Below, one piece after another: positions 38,858 to 48,719 of a stretch of 64,000 bases of DNA; positions within the stretch are counted from its first letter, which is position 1, and each line of letters begins with the position of its first letter. The notes beneath the pieces were generated by a model. It had not been told where the DNA came from. It made no database searches and was given only the letters and a program-made list of their open reading frames with translations. The stretch covers positions 496,001 through 560,000 of the forward strand of contig NZ_AMXN01000004.1 in the NCBI RefSeq assembly GCF_000332645.1, written 5' to 3'. This DNA is from Bacillus inaquosorum KCTC 13429 (GTDB taxonomy: Bacteria; Bacillota; Bacilli; Bacillales; Bacillaceae). The position numbers were made by a program, and so were the translations under genes.

Positions 38858-38968
38858 TGTGACCATACTCCTATCTATGTATTAGAGCATGCAAGCAATA
38901 TCAAACATAAAAAACATACGCTCTCTTTAGTTGATAAACGTTGTCATTTGTAATATTGGTTAACTTTT

Positions 38969-38997
38969 ACCTTACTCATATACAATAAGGTTGTCAA
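38969..38997 (-). promoter_or_regulatory. Sigma-A promoter of yhcJ
   Basis: On the minus strand TTGACA (38992-38997) and TAAGGT (38969-38974) are 17 bases apart, about 110 bases before yhcJ. The long leader between them holds no riboswitch I recognise. Confidence 0.6.
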
Positions 38998-39140
38998 TTC
39001 CTATTGCATTCTCTCCAGAAAAGCAGGAATATCTAAGGCAAACGTATGATCACGTATCGAGAAAGCAGGTGAATTTCCGTGAATAAATATCAAATCGAAA
39101 AATAAATATGGTATTTTCCGAAAAAAGTTTCATTTAGCAG

Positions 39141-39498
<358 letters not shown>

Positions 39499-39516
39499 GC
39501 ATAAATTGATATGCAT

Positions 39517-39546
39517 AACTGCAGGTGCAAACCTGCAGTTTTTATT
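39517..39546 (+). terminator. Terminator of cspB
   Basis: AACTGCAGGT and ACCTGCAGTT form a perfect 10-bp stem (39518-39527 with 39531-39540) followed by TTTTA. Confidence 0.9.
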
Positions 39547-39551
39547 TCGAT

Positions 39552-39589
39552 AAAAAAGCTGTTTTGCATATGCAAAACAGCTTTTTTTC
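39552..39589. terminator. Bidirectional terminator, mainly for yhcI
   Basis: A 13-bp stem (39556-39568 with 39571-39583) flanked by A6 and T7 follows the yhcI stop on the minus strand. Confidence 0.88.
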
Positions 39590-39590
39590 A

Positions 39591-40532
39591 TTAGTTCGCA
39601 ATATCCCGCTTCATGAAGATTCCGAAAGCGAGCAGAAGGAAGACAACAAAGTAAACTGCCAGCATGACAACAGAGAAAGTCATGGTCATCCCTTCCACTA
39701 ATGGTGTCCCCTCTACATATTGCAGCAAATTAACATTGGCAAATAAAATATACTTCGCCCAGTCAAATTTCGTTGCAATAAATGCAGTGGCTGTAGTACC
39801 GGCAACCAACAAAAAGATGGAAAATCCTACTGCAAGAGAGCTGTTTCTGAATACAGCGGACAGCATAAATGCCATCGTTGCGATCATTAAAGCCGCAACA
39901 GATTCTGAGAGATACGTTTTTGCCAAATATCCCATCATGTTTTGCTCAAAGACATGGCCGTCCTTGTAGATTAAATGAACATTCGCAACAGTGTCGCCGC
40001 CTGTCCCGAAGAAGATCAGGCCCAATAAAGTAGAACCCATAAATAAAATAAACAGCAATAAGAACCCAAACAGGAGAACTGTAATATACTTGGAGAGCAA
40101 AATCTGAAAACGGCTGAGCGGCCGGATCATTAACAGCTTAATGGTACCCCAATTAAATTCGTTCGCGACAATTCCAGCTGCGATAATAATGGTAAACAGT
40201 CCGGTAAGGATTGTAAAACCAGCTGAATCCGTTACATAAGACCATACAGTATAGCCAGTGTCATCAGGGATGTTATGTTCAATACGGTAGTTGTTGAGTG
40301 TGATTGTTTCTTCATAGCCATCTTTCAGTGAAGGATCTTCTTTCATTTCTTTCTTCAATGCGGCATTTTCCGCTTGAAGCGCTTGTTTCCATTTCGGATT
40401 TGCGTCATCGGGTGAAAAATGGTTTGTTAAGAATGCCCATCCAATCATGGTTAACGCTAAAATTCCGATCATCACCCATGTTCCGGCACGGCTGAAAATT
40501 TTGATCCACTCATTATAAATCAAATTAAGCAT
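39591..40532 (-). CDS. yhcI: YhcI, ABC transporter permease (ABC-2 type)
   Basis: Membrane subunit of an ABC transporter with YhcH. Starting at the MLNLIYNEWIKIF methionine (40532) gives 313 residues, as in 168; the preceding open codons lie inside yhcH. One N-terminal helix is followed by an extracytoplasmic loop and five more helices, in the style of ABC-2 export or signalling permeases, which often come with GntR-controlled ATPases and respond to wall antibiotics. It is last in yhcE-F-G-H-I. The substrate is unknown. Confidence 0.88.
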   Translation of the reverse strand: MLNLIYNEWIKIFSRAGTWVMIGILALTMIGWAFLTNHFSPDDANPKWKQALQAENAALKKEMKEDPSLKDGYEETITLNNYRIEHNIPDDTGYTVWSYVTDSAGFTILTGLFTIIIAAGIVANEFNWGTIKLLMIRPLSRFQILLSKYITVLLFGFLLLFILFMGSTLLGLIFFGTGGDTVANVHLIYKDGHVFEQNMMGYLAKTYLSESVAALMIATMAFMLSAVFRNSSLAVGFSIFLLVAGTTATAFIATKFDWAKYILFANVNLLQYVEGTPLVEGMTMTFSVVMLAVYFVVFLLLAFGIFMKRDIAN

Positions 40533-41442
40533 GTTGAACCTCCTCTTTTGCTTCACCTGTCATTTCTAAGAAACGGTCCTCTAACGATTTTGTCACTACT
40601 TTAACTTCATAAATGCGGACTTGCTGCATCACCAGCAATTCAATAGCCCCAGGGACTTCGTCTTTAGCCAGTTTGACTTCTACACCATTTGTCTTCTTCA
40701 CCAAATTGTACTCCTTCAGAACAGAAGCGGCTTCATTCGGCTGCTCAACTTGAAAGAAATATGTATCGTTCTCATCAGTGATTTCATCTCTCACATTTTG
40801 AATATCGATAAGCTTTCCTTTTTGCAGAATCGCAATTCGGTCACACATCAGTTCCATTTCTGACAGCAGGTGGCTTGAGACGATGACAGCCATTCCTTTT
40901 TTTCGCGTCAGTTTCTTTAAATGATCTCTGATTTCCCTGATCCCCGCCGGATCAAGGCCATTTGTCGGTTCATCCAAAATCAGCACTTTCGGGTCATGAA
41001 GAAGACATTGGGCCAAGCCAAGACGCTGTCTCATCCCAAGAGAATACGTTTTCACCTTGTCATGGATTCTGTCTGTTAAACCGACCAGCTCAACGACTTC
41101 ATCAATTTTTTCCTTCGTGACACCCTTGACCATCCTTGCGTATTGCTGCAGATTTTTATATCCGCTTAAGAATTTATAAAGCTCTGGGTTCTCTACGATC
41201 GCTCCAATATGCTTAATCGCCTTAGCATAATCCTTCGTAATGGATTGGCCGCAAATGAGCACATCACCTTTTGACAGCTTCATTAACCCCACCATCATCC
41301 GGATCGTTGTCGTTTTCCCTGCTCCGTTCGGCCCCAAAAAACCGAATACTTCGCCTTCACGAATCGAAAAACTCAGATGATCAATGATCGTTCGGCCTCT
41401 GATGTTTTTCGTCACATTTTTTAATTCCAATACTGTCGTCAT
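40525..41442 (-). CDS. yhcH: YhcH, ABC transporter ATPase
   Basis: A 305-residue ATPase. Walker A is GPNGAGKTT (about 40), the signature is LGMRQRLGLAQ, and Walker B is KVLILDEPTNGLDPAG, with a switch His in IVSSHLLSEME. The C-terminal extension (about 220-305) is typical of bacitracin/lantibiotic-type (BcrA) ATPases. ATG 41442 is chosen because AGGAGG is six bases upstream and the length equals that in 168. It pairs with YhcI, overlapping its start, and follows yhcG by 16 bases. Confidence 0.93.
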   Translation of the reverse strand: MTTVLELKNVTKNIRGRTIIDHLSFSIREGEVFGFLGPNGAGKTTTIRMMVGLMKLSKGDVLICGQSITKDYAKAIKHIGAIVENPELYKFLSGYKNLQQYARMVKGVTKEKIDEVVELVGLTDRIHDKVKTYSLGMRQRLGLAQCLLHDPKVLILDEPTNGLDPAGIREIRDHLKKLTRKKGMAVIVSSHLLSEMELMCDRIAILQKGKLIDIQNVRDEITDENDTYFFQVEQPNEAASVLKEYNLVKKTNGVEVKLAKDEVPGAIELLVMQQVRIYEVKVVTKSLEDRFLEMTGEAKEEVQHA

Positions 41443-41458
41443 CATGTTCCTCCTCTTT

Positions 41459-42157
41459 CTAGCAAACTTCCATTTTTGATTTAAACCATTGCAAAACAGA
41501 CATGCCTTCCTGCTCACGAATATCTTCCACATCACGCTGCTCAACTTTTTCTCCATTTGCGAGTATGATTACTTCGTCAAGCAAGGTTTCAATTTCATCA
41601 ATCTCATGCGTCGCGATCACGACAATTTGCTGTTCAAAATCAATGTATGACACCAAGCTGTTTACGATGGAGTCCCTGACCATCGGATCAAGCCCGGAAA
41701 AAGGTTCATCCAGCAAGATGACGGATGCCCGTCTTGCTAAAGCAAGAACGATTTTCAGCCTTCCCCGATTTCCTTTTGATAGCTTTTTGATCTTTTTTTT
41801 CGGATCAAGCTGCATTTCATTCAACAGTTTATAAGCTTGTTCTATTTGAAAATCAGGAAATTGTGACTGGTAAAAGTTCACCATATCTTTAACAGTAAAA
41901 TGCGGGTAAAACATATCAAGCTCAGTGAGATAAGCCGTTTGACGGACCATATCTCTCGTAACCGGCTTTTCATCCGCTTTAACCAATCCTGAAGTCGGAA
42001 ACAGAAGGCCGGCCATCATTTTTAAGGTTGTTGATTTGCCGCTGCCGTTCGGTCCGATCAGACCATAAATCCGTCCGGATGATAAGGTGATCGACACATC
42101 ATTGACGGCGGTTTGGCGGCCGTATTTTTTTGATACATGTTCTAAAGTGATTTCCAT
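41459..42157 (-). CDS. yhcG: YhcG, ABC transporter ATPase
   Basis: A 232-residue ATPase with Walker [10 protein letters not shown] (about 36), a degenerate signature [15 protein letters not shown] and Walker [15 protein letters not shown]. It lacks the C-terminal extension of YhcH and probably works with the membrane protein YhcE. The LSGG motif deviates from consensus (LSKGN), a feature seen in the YtrB/BcrA class. It starts one base after the yhcF stop region and is inside the yhcEFGHI operon. Confidence 0.93.
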   Translation of the reverse strand: MEITLEHVSKKYGRQTAVNDVSITLSSGRIYGLIGPNGSGKSTTLKMMAGLLFPTSGLVKADEKPVTRDMVRQTAYLTELDMFYPHFTVKDMVNFYQSQFPDFQIEQAYKLLNEMQLDPKKKIKKLSKGNRGRLKIVLALARRASVILLDEPFSGLDPMVRDSIVNSLVSYIDFEQQIVVIATHEIDEIETLLDEVIILANGEKVEQRDVEDIREQEGMSVLQWFKSKMEVC

Positions 42158-42158
42158 T

Positions 42159-42530
42159 TTAGCCTCCCTCAGTGAATTCTTTTATCCCTTCCACCATCTC
42201 TTCTTTCGTTAGCCCCAGCTCTGTCATTTGCTTCACAAAGCCTTCCAGTACTTCTCGTGTCAGCCTGTCTTTCAGCTCATCTACGATTTCTGCTTTTTCT
42301 GCTATAAACGTTCCTTGACCTCTTCTTGTCTCCACAATACCCAGCCTTTCCATCTCACTGTATGTCCTTTGAATTGTATTGGGATTTACCTTGGTTTGAA
42401 TCGCCATTTCTCTTACAGAAGGAAGCTTGTCTCCTGGGAGCAGTTCCTTTCTGACCAGCCGATAAAAAATCTGATCAGCGATCTGCAGATAAATCGGTTT
42501 CGAGGATTGGAAATGATTGTCCATATTCAC
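42159..42530 (-). CDS. yhcF: YhcF, GntR-family (YtrA subfamily) repressor
   Basis: A 123-residue regulator: an N-terminal winged helix (about 10-80, with [41 protein letters not shown] signature segments) and a short two-helix C-terminus, the hallmark of the YtrA subgroup that controls ABC operons. Its start overlaps the yhcE stop by four bases. The likely operator is the TAGTGTACTA dyad overlapping the yhcE promoter -10, giving autoregulation of yhcEFGHI. Confidence 0.93.
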   Translation of the reverse strand: MNMDNHFQSSKPIYLQIADQIFYRLVRKELLPGDKLPSVREMAIQTKVNPNTIQRTYSEMERLGIVETRRGQGTFIAEKAEIVDELKDRLTREVLEGFVKQMTELGLTKEEMVEGIKEFTEGG

Positions 42531-43288
42531 ACCTCTACTTTACGATCAAGCAGTTTTGAAGCCGCGATGAGCAGCAAGATCGTGATGACAATAGTAATAG
42601 GAAACCCAAGCACGGACAGGTGTATCGGTTTTAATTCCAATCTCCAAACGTTGCGGAAGTGGAAATCAAAATTACAATAGACTGTTACAGGCCAGAAATG
42701 CTTTTGAGATTCAACTAAAGGGCTTATGATGTATTCATCGAAGAAAAACCACACTGTGACCAACAGCCCCATCGCAGCCCATCGCATTCCGCGCCAGTTC
42801 TTAATTGAGTGGAAAACAGTCCAAAACACAACTACAGTCACTGACATATATAACGAGGAAATAAGACCGTACATATTCAGCAATACCGTTGTACTTGTTA
42901 TATCAACTTGATGCTCCAGCAGATTTTTCAAAGAGAGCATATGATAAATCCAAATACCATAAGCGGTTAATGCCAATTGAATCAGAAATTGATAGAGCAA
43001 AGATGCTGCCAATTTAGAAGAAAGCAGCCAGAAGCCGCCATTTGGATTGTACAGCCAAAGCTGTGATTTCCCCTCTTTGTGAAGGTGATAAAACACAAAA
43101 ACAGGGGATAAGAAAAGCAGAAAAAAAGCAACTGCAACAAAGAAACCAAAAATGACAAGAGGTTCTTGCGTACGAGAAGCTATGATATGACCTGTCATAA
43201 ATAAGAAAATGATTCCGCATATCCAGGCTAGCAGCCATATTCTTGAAATTTTTATATCTTTCTTTAACAGACCTAAAAAAGAATCCAT
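42527..43288 (-). CDS. yhcE: YhcE, membrane protein of the yhcEFGHI ABC operon
   Basis: A 253-residue integral membrane protein with about six helices, no enzymatic motif, and an ABC-2-like overall pattern (starting MDSFLGLLKKDIKISRIWLLAW). It probably forms the membrane part for the YhcG ATPase. ATG 43288 is preferred: GGGAGG lies seven bases upstream and the length equals 168. The frame is open for 56 more codons upstream but crosses the promoter. It is the first gene of the operon. Confidence 0.88.
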   Translation of the reverse strand: MDSFLGLLKKDIKISRIWLLAWICGIIFLFMTGHIIASRTQEPLVIFGFFVAVAFFLLFLSPVFVFYHLHKEGKSQLWLYNPNGGFWLLSSKLAASLLYQFLIQLALTAYGIWIYHMLSLKNLLEHQVDITSTTVLLNMYGLISSLYMSVTVVVFWTVFHSIKNWRGMRWAAMGLLVTVWFFFDEYIISPLVESQKHFWPVTVYCNFDFHFRNVWRLELKPIHLSVLGFPITIVITILLLIAASKLLDRKVEV

Positions 43289-43327
43289 GTCTTTACCTCC
43301 CGGAAGCCTCTTTGGTGTATGAGTAAC

Positions 43328-43356
43328 ATAGTACACTAGATCAAATCGCAATACAA
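43328..43356 (-). promoter_or_regulatory. yhcE promoter with candidate YhcF operator
   Basis: On the minus strand TTGTAT (43351-43356) and TACTAT (43328-43333) are 17 bases apart. A dyad TAGT-GT-ACTA overlaps the -10 and is a plausible YhcF operator, since YtrA-type repressors bind similar short palindromes next to the -10. Confidence 0.6.
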
Positions 43357-43410
43357 CATATTCCATGGATTTATTTGATAAAAAATCATAATGCATGCAT
43401 GAAAACAACA

Positions 43411-43453
43411 AAAAAAAAGCAAATCCGTCATGAGTAAACGGATTTGCCTTTTT
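43411..43453. terminator. Terminator of yhcC
   Basis: A perfect 10-bp stem (43419-43428 with 43438-43447) is followed by T9 on the minus strand just after yhcC. Confidence 0.9.
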
Positions 43454-43455
43454 CA

Positions 43456-43827
43456 TTACTTCTTCTTATTTTTCATGGAGAGCAGCGCATCACGATAGCT
43501 GCTGTCCTGCATTTTGTCACGTTTCTCAGTGACCTCTTGCTCTGCCTGATCTTCATCAGAATGCTTAAACTTTTGCAGCGCCTGCCTGTAAATATCATCA
43601 CCCATTGTGTCTCGTTTCTCTTTTGGAGAATCATTTTTCACAACAGGCGTATGCTCAGCAGCCCTTGCTTCAGCTGGGTATTGCGCTTCGTTTTTTTCCT
43701 CTTCTGGAGGGGTGATTCTTTCGGTTGCTTCTTGCTTCTCGGGTCCAGGAGAGGCGTTGCGGACATTGAATGTAATAAGAGCCGCAATGACAATGACAGC
43801 AGCAATAATTGCTATAATAATGGCCAT
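43456..43827 (-). CDS. yhcC: YhcC, small membrane-anchored charged protein
   Basis: A 123-residue protein with one N-terminal membrane helix (MAIIIAIIAAVIVIAALITF) and a highly charged, probably disordered cytoplasmic part. That part contains two related segments, KEKRDTMGDDIYRQALQKFK and TEKRDKMQDSSYRDALLSMK, an internal duplication of about 20 residues. Function unknown. It begins 12 bases after yhcB and ends at a strong terminator. Confidence 0.85.
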   Translation of the reverse strand: MAIIIAIIAAVIVIAALITFNVRNASPGPEKQEATERITPPEEEKNEAQYPAEARAAEHTPVVKNDSPKEKRDTMGDDIYRQALQKFKHSDEDQAEQEVTEKRDKMQDSSYRDALLSMKNKKK

Positions 43828-43839
43828 TTCAACCTCTCC

Positions 43840-44370
43840 TTACTGTCCTGCTGTTAGGTTTCCTGTAACTTGGGTGACGCGTCTTCCCAGAGCGCGTCCC
43901 AACTGAATACCTTCCTCAGACATTAACTCATCACTGTCAACCGGACAAGTGACGCCTGCTCCGTAATAAGAGCCGTACAGTGCGTTTTCAGGCACATTGC
44001 CAGGCAGGCCGACAACGATCATGCCTTGATGGAACATCGGCGTGATCAAGTTGTGCATTGTCATTTCCAAGCCGCCGTGAGTTGTTGCCGTTGTGCAGAA
44101 AACAGCGCCGACTTTGTTGATCAACTCACCTTCAGCCCATAAGTAGCCAAGTCTGTCGATCCAAGCTTTAAGACCGGAGCTGATTGTTCCGAAATGCCCC
44201 GGGCATCCCCAAATAATCGCATCCATATCTTTCAGCTTGCGGATATCTGCTTGATCGACATGGTCGATCAATACCTCAGCCGCCTCGTTTTCTCTCGCGC
44301 CTTCAGCAATCGCTTCTGCAAGAACTTTTGTATGTTCACCTTCACTGTCATACACTACATAAATTTTCAT
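43840..44370 (-). CDS. yhcB: YhcB, WrbA-like NAD(P)H:quinone oxidoreductase
   Basis: A 176-residue flavodoxin-like protein of the WrbA family. The FMN phosphate loop is [18 protein letters not shown] (about 6-23), and the isoalloxazine-contacting segments [20 protein letters not shown] and [15 protein letters not shown] are present. Family members reduce quinones by two electrons. It sits 22 bases downstream of yhcA and before yhcC, so it is probably transcribed with the efflux operon. Confidence 0.9.
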   Translation of the reverse strand: MKIYVVYDSEGEHTKVLAEAIAEGARENEAAEVLIDHVDQADIRKLKDMDAIIWGCPGHFGTISSGLKAWIDRLGYLWAEGELINKVGAVFCTTATTHGGLEMTMHNLITPMFHQGMIVVGLPGNVPENALYGSYYGAGVTCPVDSDELMSEEGIQLGRALGRRVTQVTGNLTAGQ

Positions 44371-44392
44371 TCAGGAAACCTCCTTGTACAGA

Positions 44393-45997
44393 TTAAGATT
44401 CCTTCACTTCTTTAGGAGCCGGAAGCAATGAAAGCTCTTCTTTTTTCTTTTTCTCCGCACGTGCTTTATCTCTTCTCACGTCACGCAAGAAAAGACTTAG
44501 AATCAAACCGAACACACAGAATATTGTTGCCCACATAAAGGCATCATTAATCCCCATAACGTTTGAATCAAGTGACGCATGTTTGTAAAGATGAGAGTAA
44601 ACATACGTTTTCGCTGTGTCATAAGACATGTTCATATTCACCATTAAATTAGAAACTGCATTTTGGAATGCATGGAGGAAGTTCGGGTCCGCCGTGCTTG
44701 TTTTATCTGCAATTTGTGAATAATGGAACGTCGTACGGTTTGTATAAATCGTCGTAATTAAGCTTGTACCAATTGATCCGCTGATTTGGCGAAGCGTGTT
44801 GCTCATCGCCGTACCATGGCTGTTCAGACGGGCAGGAAGCTGGTTCATACCCGCTGTCATAACCGGCATCATTAAGAGTGACATACCGAATGCACGGATT
44901 GAGTAGATCAGCATGATGTGTGTATATGGTGTATCAATCGTTAATTGCGTATATTGATATGTTGTCACCACTGTAACGAGAAGCCCGATAATCGCAAGCG
45001 GTCTCGGACCGAATTTATCAAACAAAATACCTGAGATCGGTGACATGATCAGCATGACGATCGCACCCGGAAGCAGAAGCAGACCAGATTGAAGCGCCGT
45101 AAAGCCGACCAGATTCTGAAGATAAATCGGTAACAGGAACATACCAGTGTACAATGCTACTGTAATAATGATATTAATGACACTTGAAAGTGAGAAAATG
45201 TCGTATTTAAACACTCTGAAATCAAGCATCGGATCATCATGACGCAATTGCTGAATAACAAAAGCAACAATTGCAATCACACCTATTACAACTGTAGACA
45301 GGACAACCGGGTCAGTCCAGCCGTCAGAACCCGCTTCACTGACTCCGTATAATAAGGAGGCGAATCCGACAATTGAGAGGATCGCTCCAAGTGTATCGAG
45401 TTTGATTTTTTGCGGCTCCACCAAATTCTTAAAAATGAAGAAAGCCACGATGATAACAATTGCGCCGACCGGCACAAGTCCGTAAAACATGATGCGCCAT
45501 GTGTAATGCTCAATAATCCACCCGGAAAGAGTCGGGCCGACCGCCGGAGCAAACATCATTGCAAGTCCGAAAATCCCCATTCCTTTCCCCCTGCTTTCAG
45601 GCGGGAAGATTAACAGAATGGTTGTCATAACGAGCGGCTGCAAGATACCTCCGCCCACGGCCTGAATCAAACGGCCGATCAGCATGGTAGAGAAGTTAGG
45701 TGCGATACCGCAGACTAACGTACCGAGCGTAAAACAGAACATGGCGACGAGAAAGAGACTCCGTTGGCCAAAACGTGTAATCAGGAAGGCAGATAACGGA
45801 ATCAATACGCCGTTAACAAGCATGTAACCTGTTGTCAGCCACTGAATCGTCGTTGCACTTACGCCAAATTCAGTCATTAAGTGCGGCATTGCGACGTTAA
45901 GCAATGTTTGGTTTAATATTGCCAAAAATAAACCCGCCATTAGCACAATCAGCAATGTCATAGGGCTTTTTGTATTTTTTTCTTTGCCTGTAGCCAT
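44393..45997 (-). CDS. yhcA: YhcA, EmrB/QacA-type MFS multidrug exporter
   Basis: A 534-residue drug:H+ antiporter of the DHA2 family with 14 predicted helices. Motif A-like GRLIQAVGGGILQPL and motif C-like GPTLSGWIIEHYTWR are visible. YhbJ, encoded just upstream, is the matching EmrA-like adaptor, and YhbI the MarR repressor, so the three make an inducible multidrug efflux unit. The C-terminal tail is lysine/glutamate-rich. Substrates are unknown. Confidence 0.92.
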   Translation of the reverse strand: MATGKEKNTKSPMTLLIVLMAGLFLAILNQTLLNVAMPHLMTEFGVSATTIQWLTTGYMLVNGVLIPLSAFLITRFGQRSLFLVAMFCFTLGTLVCGIAPNFSTMLIGRLIQAVGGGILQPLVMTTILLIFPPESRGKGMGIFGLAMMFAPAVGPTLSGWIIEHYTWRIMFYGLVPVGAIVIIVAFFIFKNLVEPQKIKLDTLGAILSIVGFASLLYGVSEAGSDGWTDPVVLSTVVIGVIAIVAFVIQQLRHDDPMLDFRVFKYDIFSLSSVINIIITVALYTGMFLLPIYLQNLVGFTALQSGLLLLPGAIVMLIMSPISGILFDKFGPRPLAIIGLLVTVVTTYQYTQLTIDTPYTHIMLIYSIRAFGMSLLMMPVMTAGMNQLPARLNSHGTAMSNTLRQISGSIGTSLITTIYTNRTTFHYSQIADKTSTADPNFLHAFQNAVSNLMVNMNMSYDTAKTYVYSHLYKHASLDSNVMGINDAFMWATIFCVFGLILSLFLRDVRRDKARAEKKKKEELSLLPAPKEVKES

Positions 45998-46037
45998 CTA
46001 AGACAACCTCCTTTCATGGTTTGATGACTGATCTGTT

Positions 46038-46670
46038 TTACTCAGAAATCTTAACAGATGCATTCATACCAGGAAGCACCTTATCAGATGGGTTTTTGAT
46101 TGAAATTTTCACAGGAACTTTTTGTGTTACTTTTGTGTAGTTTCCGCTTGAATTTGTAGATGGAAGCATATCAAAAGTTGAGTTAGTCGCATAGCCAATT
46201 TCTTCTACAGTACCGTCAAATGTTGTATCAGGATCTCCGTCAACTACTACGTCTACACTATTTCCAACTTCAACATCCGCAATATCTGTTTCTTTAATAT
46301 TTGCTGTGATGTACAGGTTGTCCATGTCAATTGTTTGCGCAATTGTTGTACCAGCCTGTACGGTTTGTCCGTTTTTTACTTCGTTTTTCACAATTGTTCC
46401 ATCCATGATGGATTTTACATCAACAGTTTGTTCACCTTTGATTTTTGCAACTGTGTCGCCTTTTTTCACTGTTTTTCCTTCTTCAAGATCCCAGTCGGAT
46501 ACTTTACCTGCTGCTGGAGCTGAGATAGCTGCCATATCGCCGGCTACTTTTGCTTCATCTGTTTTTACGTAGTTTGTGCTTTGATAATAGTAGTAAGCAC
46601 CTCCGCCTATAATTGCAAGAACAACAATCAAACCGATAATGTTGGTCAGAATTAAACGTCCTCTGTTCAT
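46038..46670 (-). CDS. yhbJ: YhbJ, EmrA/HlyD-type efflux adaptor
   Basis: A 210-residue membrane-anchored adaptor with an N-terminal helix (LTNIIGLIVVLAIIGGGAYYY) and a biotinyl-lipoyl-like domain split by a very short hairpin (AISAPAAGKVSDWDLEEGKTVKKGD...), followed by a beta barrel. The lack of a long coiled coil fits a Gram-positive organism without an outer membrane. ATG 46670 follows AAAGGAG. It lies between yhbI and yhcA. Confidence 0.9.
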   Translation of the reverse strand: MNRGRLILTNIIGLIVVLAIIGGGAYYYYQSTNYVKTDEAKVAGDMAAISAPAAGKVSDWDLEEGKTVKKGDTVAKIKGEQTVDVKSIMDGTIVKNEVKNGQTVQAGTTIAQTIDMDNLYITANIKETDIADVEVGNSVDVVVDGDPDTTFDGTVEEIGYATNSTFDMLPSTNSSGNYTKVTQKVPVKISIKNPSDKVLPGMNASVKISE

Positions 46671-46738
46671 TTTGTTTTCTCCTTTCGTTTCATCCTCTAT
46701 CATTTTGTGGAAAGCTGGTGAAAATATGTGAGAAGTTT

Positions 46739-47203
46739 TTAATTACCGCTTTTTTCTGAACAGCCTTTAGCAAGCTTTGTTAAGCTTCCGGCAAGCTTGC
46801 GCAAATACTGCAGCTGGGATGTGTCGAGCTTCTGATACAGGCTCGCACCCATTTTTGCATATTCAACAGCGGCTTTTTCTATCAGTTCTTCCCCCTCTTC
46901 GGTTAACTGAATCATGACGATACGGCGGTCATCCGGACTGTCATATCGATTCATCAATTGGCGCTTATACAGAATATCTGTCATCCGCGTCACAGAAGCG
47001 GGCTTAAGGTCAAGCGACATCGCCAGCTTGCTTAGCGGGGTGCTTCCGCTTTGATGAATTTTAAACATCAGCAAATATTGAAGGACTGTAATATCAAAAG
47101 GCTCAAGCACAATCTCCAATATCTTCTTCTGTTTTTTATAGATCGACCGAGACGTATCGAAGAGCTGTTCAAAAGTGAGCAAAGCACGTTCTGATTCAGT
47201 CAA
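46739..47203 (-). CDS. yhbI: YhbI, MarR-family repressor
   Basis: A 154-residue MarR regulator with winged helix (about 55-105: SKLAMSLDLKPASVTRMTDILYKRQLMNRYDSPDDRRIVMIQLT signature pieces) and flanking dimerisation helices. It is the first gene of yhbI-yhbJ-yhcA, and by family precedent represses its own operon until a toxic ligand binds. A sigma-A promoter is placed 40-70 bases upstream. Confidence 0.9.
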   Translation of the reverse strand: MTESERALLTFEQLFDTSRSIYKKQKKILEIVLEPFDITVLQYLLMFKIHQSGSTPLSKLAMSLDLKPASVTRMTDILYKRQLMNRYDSPDDRRIVMIQLTEEGEELIEKAAVEYAKMGASLYQKLDTSQLQYLRKLAGSLTKLAKGCSEKSGN

Positions 47204-47245
47204 CTCCTTTTCACCTCATTCCTCAATAATAGTTCACAAGATAAA

Positions 47246-47274
47246 ATATTAATAAATGAAAGAAGATTTGTCAA
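47246..47274 (-). promoter_or_regulatory. Sigma-A promoter of yhbI-yhbJ-yhcA
   Basis: On the minus strand TTGACA (47269-47274) and TAATAT (47246-47251) are 17 bases apart. The AT-rich spacer contains no perfect palindrome, so the MarR site is not identified. Confidence 0.7.
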
Positions 47275-47336
47275 AGGAAAAATTTCTTTTTCTCCCGTAT
47301 TTTTTTCGCAACCGTTTTCTTACTTTTATTAAATAA

Positions 47337-47364
47337 AAAAAAGCCCTGAAACGGGCTTTTTTTA
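47337..47364 (-). terminator. Terminator of yhbH
   Basis: AAAGCCC and GGGCTTT (47341-47347 with 47354-47360) with flanking A and T tracts; it could also stop transcription entering from the plus side. Confidence 0.85.
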
Positions 47365-48540
47365 CGAAAATTGATGGCTGACGCCAGACTCCTCATTTCT
47401 GAAAAAGTTCTTCAGCGCCTGAAAAACATCTGACTTTTGTTTTAAAATATAGTACTTAAATTTCTCGTCTTTCACATTTTTGTATGCAGACATTAGTGTT
47501 GAATGCCTGTTGTATTGATTGACCTCGCCGTAGCAGAAAAGATTGGCCTTCTTCATAATATCATTAACCAGTTTCACACACCGCGCGTTATCCGATGTCA
47601 GGTTGTCACCGTCAGAAAAATGAAACGGGTAAATATTATAGCGGGCGGGATTGTACTTTTCATCAATCAGCTCAAGCGACTTCCGGTATACGGATGAACA
47701 GATGGTTCCGCCGCTTTCTCCCTTTGAGAAGAAGTCCTCTTCCGACACGACTCTTGCTTCCGTATGGTGGGCAATAAATTCAATTTCTACAGTCTCATAT
47801 TTCGTCCGCAAAAAACGGGTCATCCAGAAAAAGAAGCTTCTGGCCATGTATTTTTCCCAAACACCCATACTGCCGCTTGTATCCATCATTGCTAAGACGA
47901 CGGCTTTTGACTCGGGCTTTGTTATGTCATTCCATGTCTTATACTTCAAGTCCTCCGGGTAAATCGGATAGAACGACGGCTTCCCTGTCATCGCATTTCG
48001 TTTAAAAGCTGACATCATCGTTCTTTTCTTATCAATATTACCGGTTAACCCTGTTTTACGGATATCATTAAACTCTATATCTGTATGAATGATATTGTCT
48101 CGCTCTTTTTGCTGGAGGTTCGGAAGCTCTAATTCCTTAAAAAGCGCTTCTTCTAAATCCATTAATGAAACTTCTGCTTCATAATAATCTTCGCCTGCCT
48201 GGTCACCGGCGCCCTGCCCTTTTCCGGGTCCCTGTTTTTTGTCTGATCCATCCCGGGCCACAACATCTCCAACCTGGCTGTCGCCGTCTCCTTGCCCTAC
48301 GTGTTTATTTTTATCATAGTTATAACGAATTTTATACTCATCCAGTGAACGGATTGGGATCTTCACTACATCTTTTCCATTAGACATAATAATGCTTTCC
48401 TCAGTCACGAGGTCCGGAAGATTGTTTTTGATCGCTTCCTGCACTTTTTTCTGGTGGCGCTGCTGGTCATCGAAGCCTTTGCGATGGAGGGACCAGTTTT
48501 CCTCAGAAATCAAAAAATGGCCGCTGTCATTTTGGGACAT
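47362..48540 (-). CDS. yhbH: YhbH, sporulation protein of the DUF444/YeaH family
   Basis: A 392-residue protein with a von Willebrand A-like domain: the metal-site sequence [14 protein letters not shown] (DxSxS-like) near 220. An acidic, glycine-rich low-complexity stretch (about 90-125) precedes it. Homologues (E. coli YeaH) act with the kinase YeaG and the SpoVR homologue YcgB. ATG 48540 follows AAGGAGGGG. A sigma-E-like promoter precedes it, so it is expressed separately from prkA, in the mother cell. Its molecular role is unknown. Confidence 0.93.
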   Translation of the reverse strand: MSQNDSGHFLISEENWSLHRKGFDDQQRHQKKVQEAIKNNLPDLVTEESIIMSNGKDVVKIPIRSLDEYKIRYNYDKNKHVGQGDGDSQVGDVVARDGSDKKQGPGKGQGAGDQAGEDYYEAEVSLMDLEEALFKELELPNLQQKERDNIIHTDIEFNDIRKTGLTGNIDKKRTMMSAFKRNAMTGKPSFYPIYPEDLKYKTWNDITKPESKAVVLAMMDTSGSMGVWEKYMARSFFFWMTRFLRTKYETVEIEFIAHHTEARVVSEEDFFSKGESGGTICSSVYRKSLELIDEKYNPARYNIYPFHFSDGDNLTSDNARCVKLVNDIMKKANLFCYGEVNQYNRHSTLMSAYKNVKDEKFKYYILKQKSDVFQALKNFFRNEESGVSHQFS

Positions 48541-48576
48541 GAATTCCCCTCCTTAACCATTTGTGGTCGTGATACA

Positions 48577-48605
48577 TACGTATTCCGGCTTGTGCCAGAT
48601 TATGA
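48577..48605 (-). promoter_or_regulatory. Candidate sigma-E promoter of yhbH
   Basis: On the minus strand TCATAAT (48599-48605) is followed after 14 bases by AATACGTA (48577-48584), close to sigma-E TCATATT and CATACAAT. The -10 is imperfect. Confidence 0.5.
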
Positions 48606-48683
48606 AACAAGTCTTTTGAAAAGATTTATATTCATCATATGCACAAACGTACGGTTAATTGACAAACTATTTAGAAAATGGGA

Positions 48684-48712
48684 CAAAATAACCCGCCCTA
48701 TTCGGACGGGTC
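48684..48712 (-). terminator. Terminator of prkA
   Basis: ACCCGTCC and GGGCGGGT form an imperfect stem followed by TATTTT on the minus strand, just after prkA. Confidence 0.75.
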
Positions 48713-48719
48713 ACGTTGC

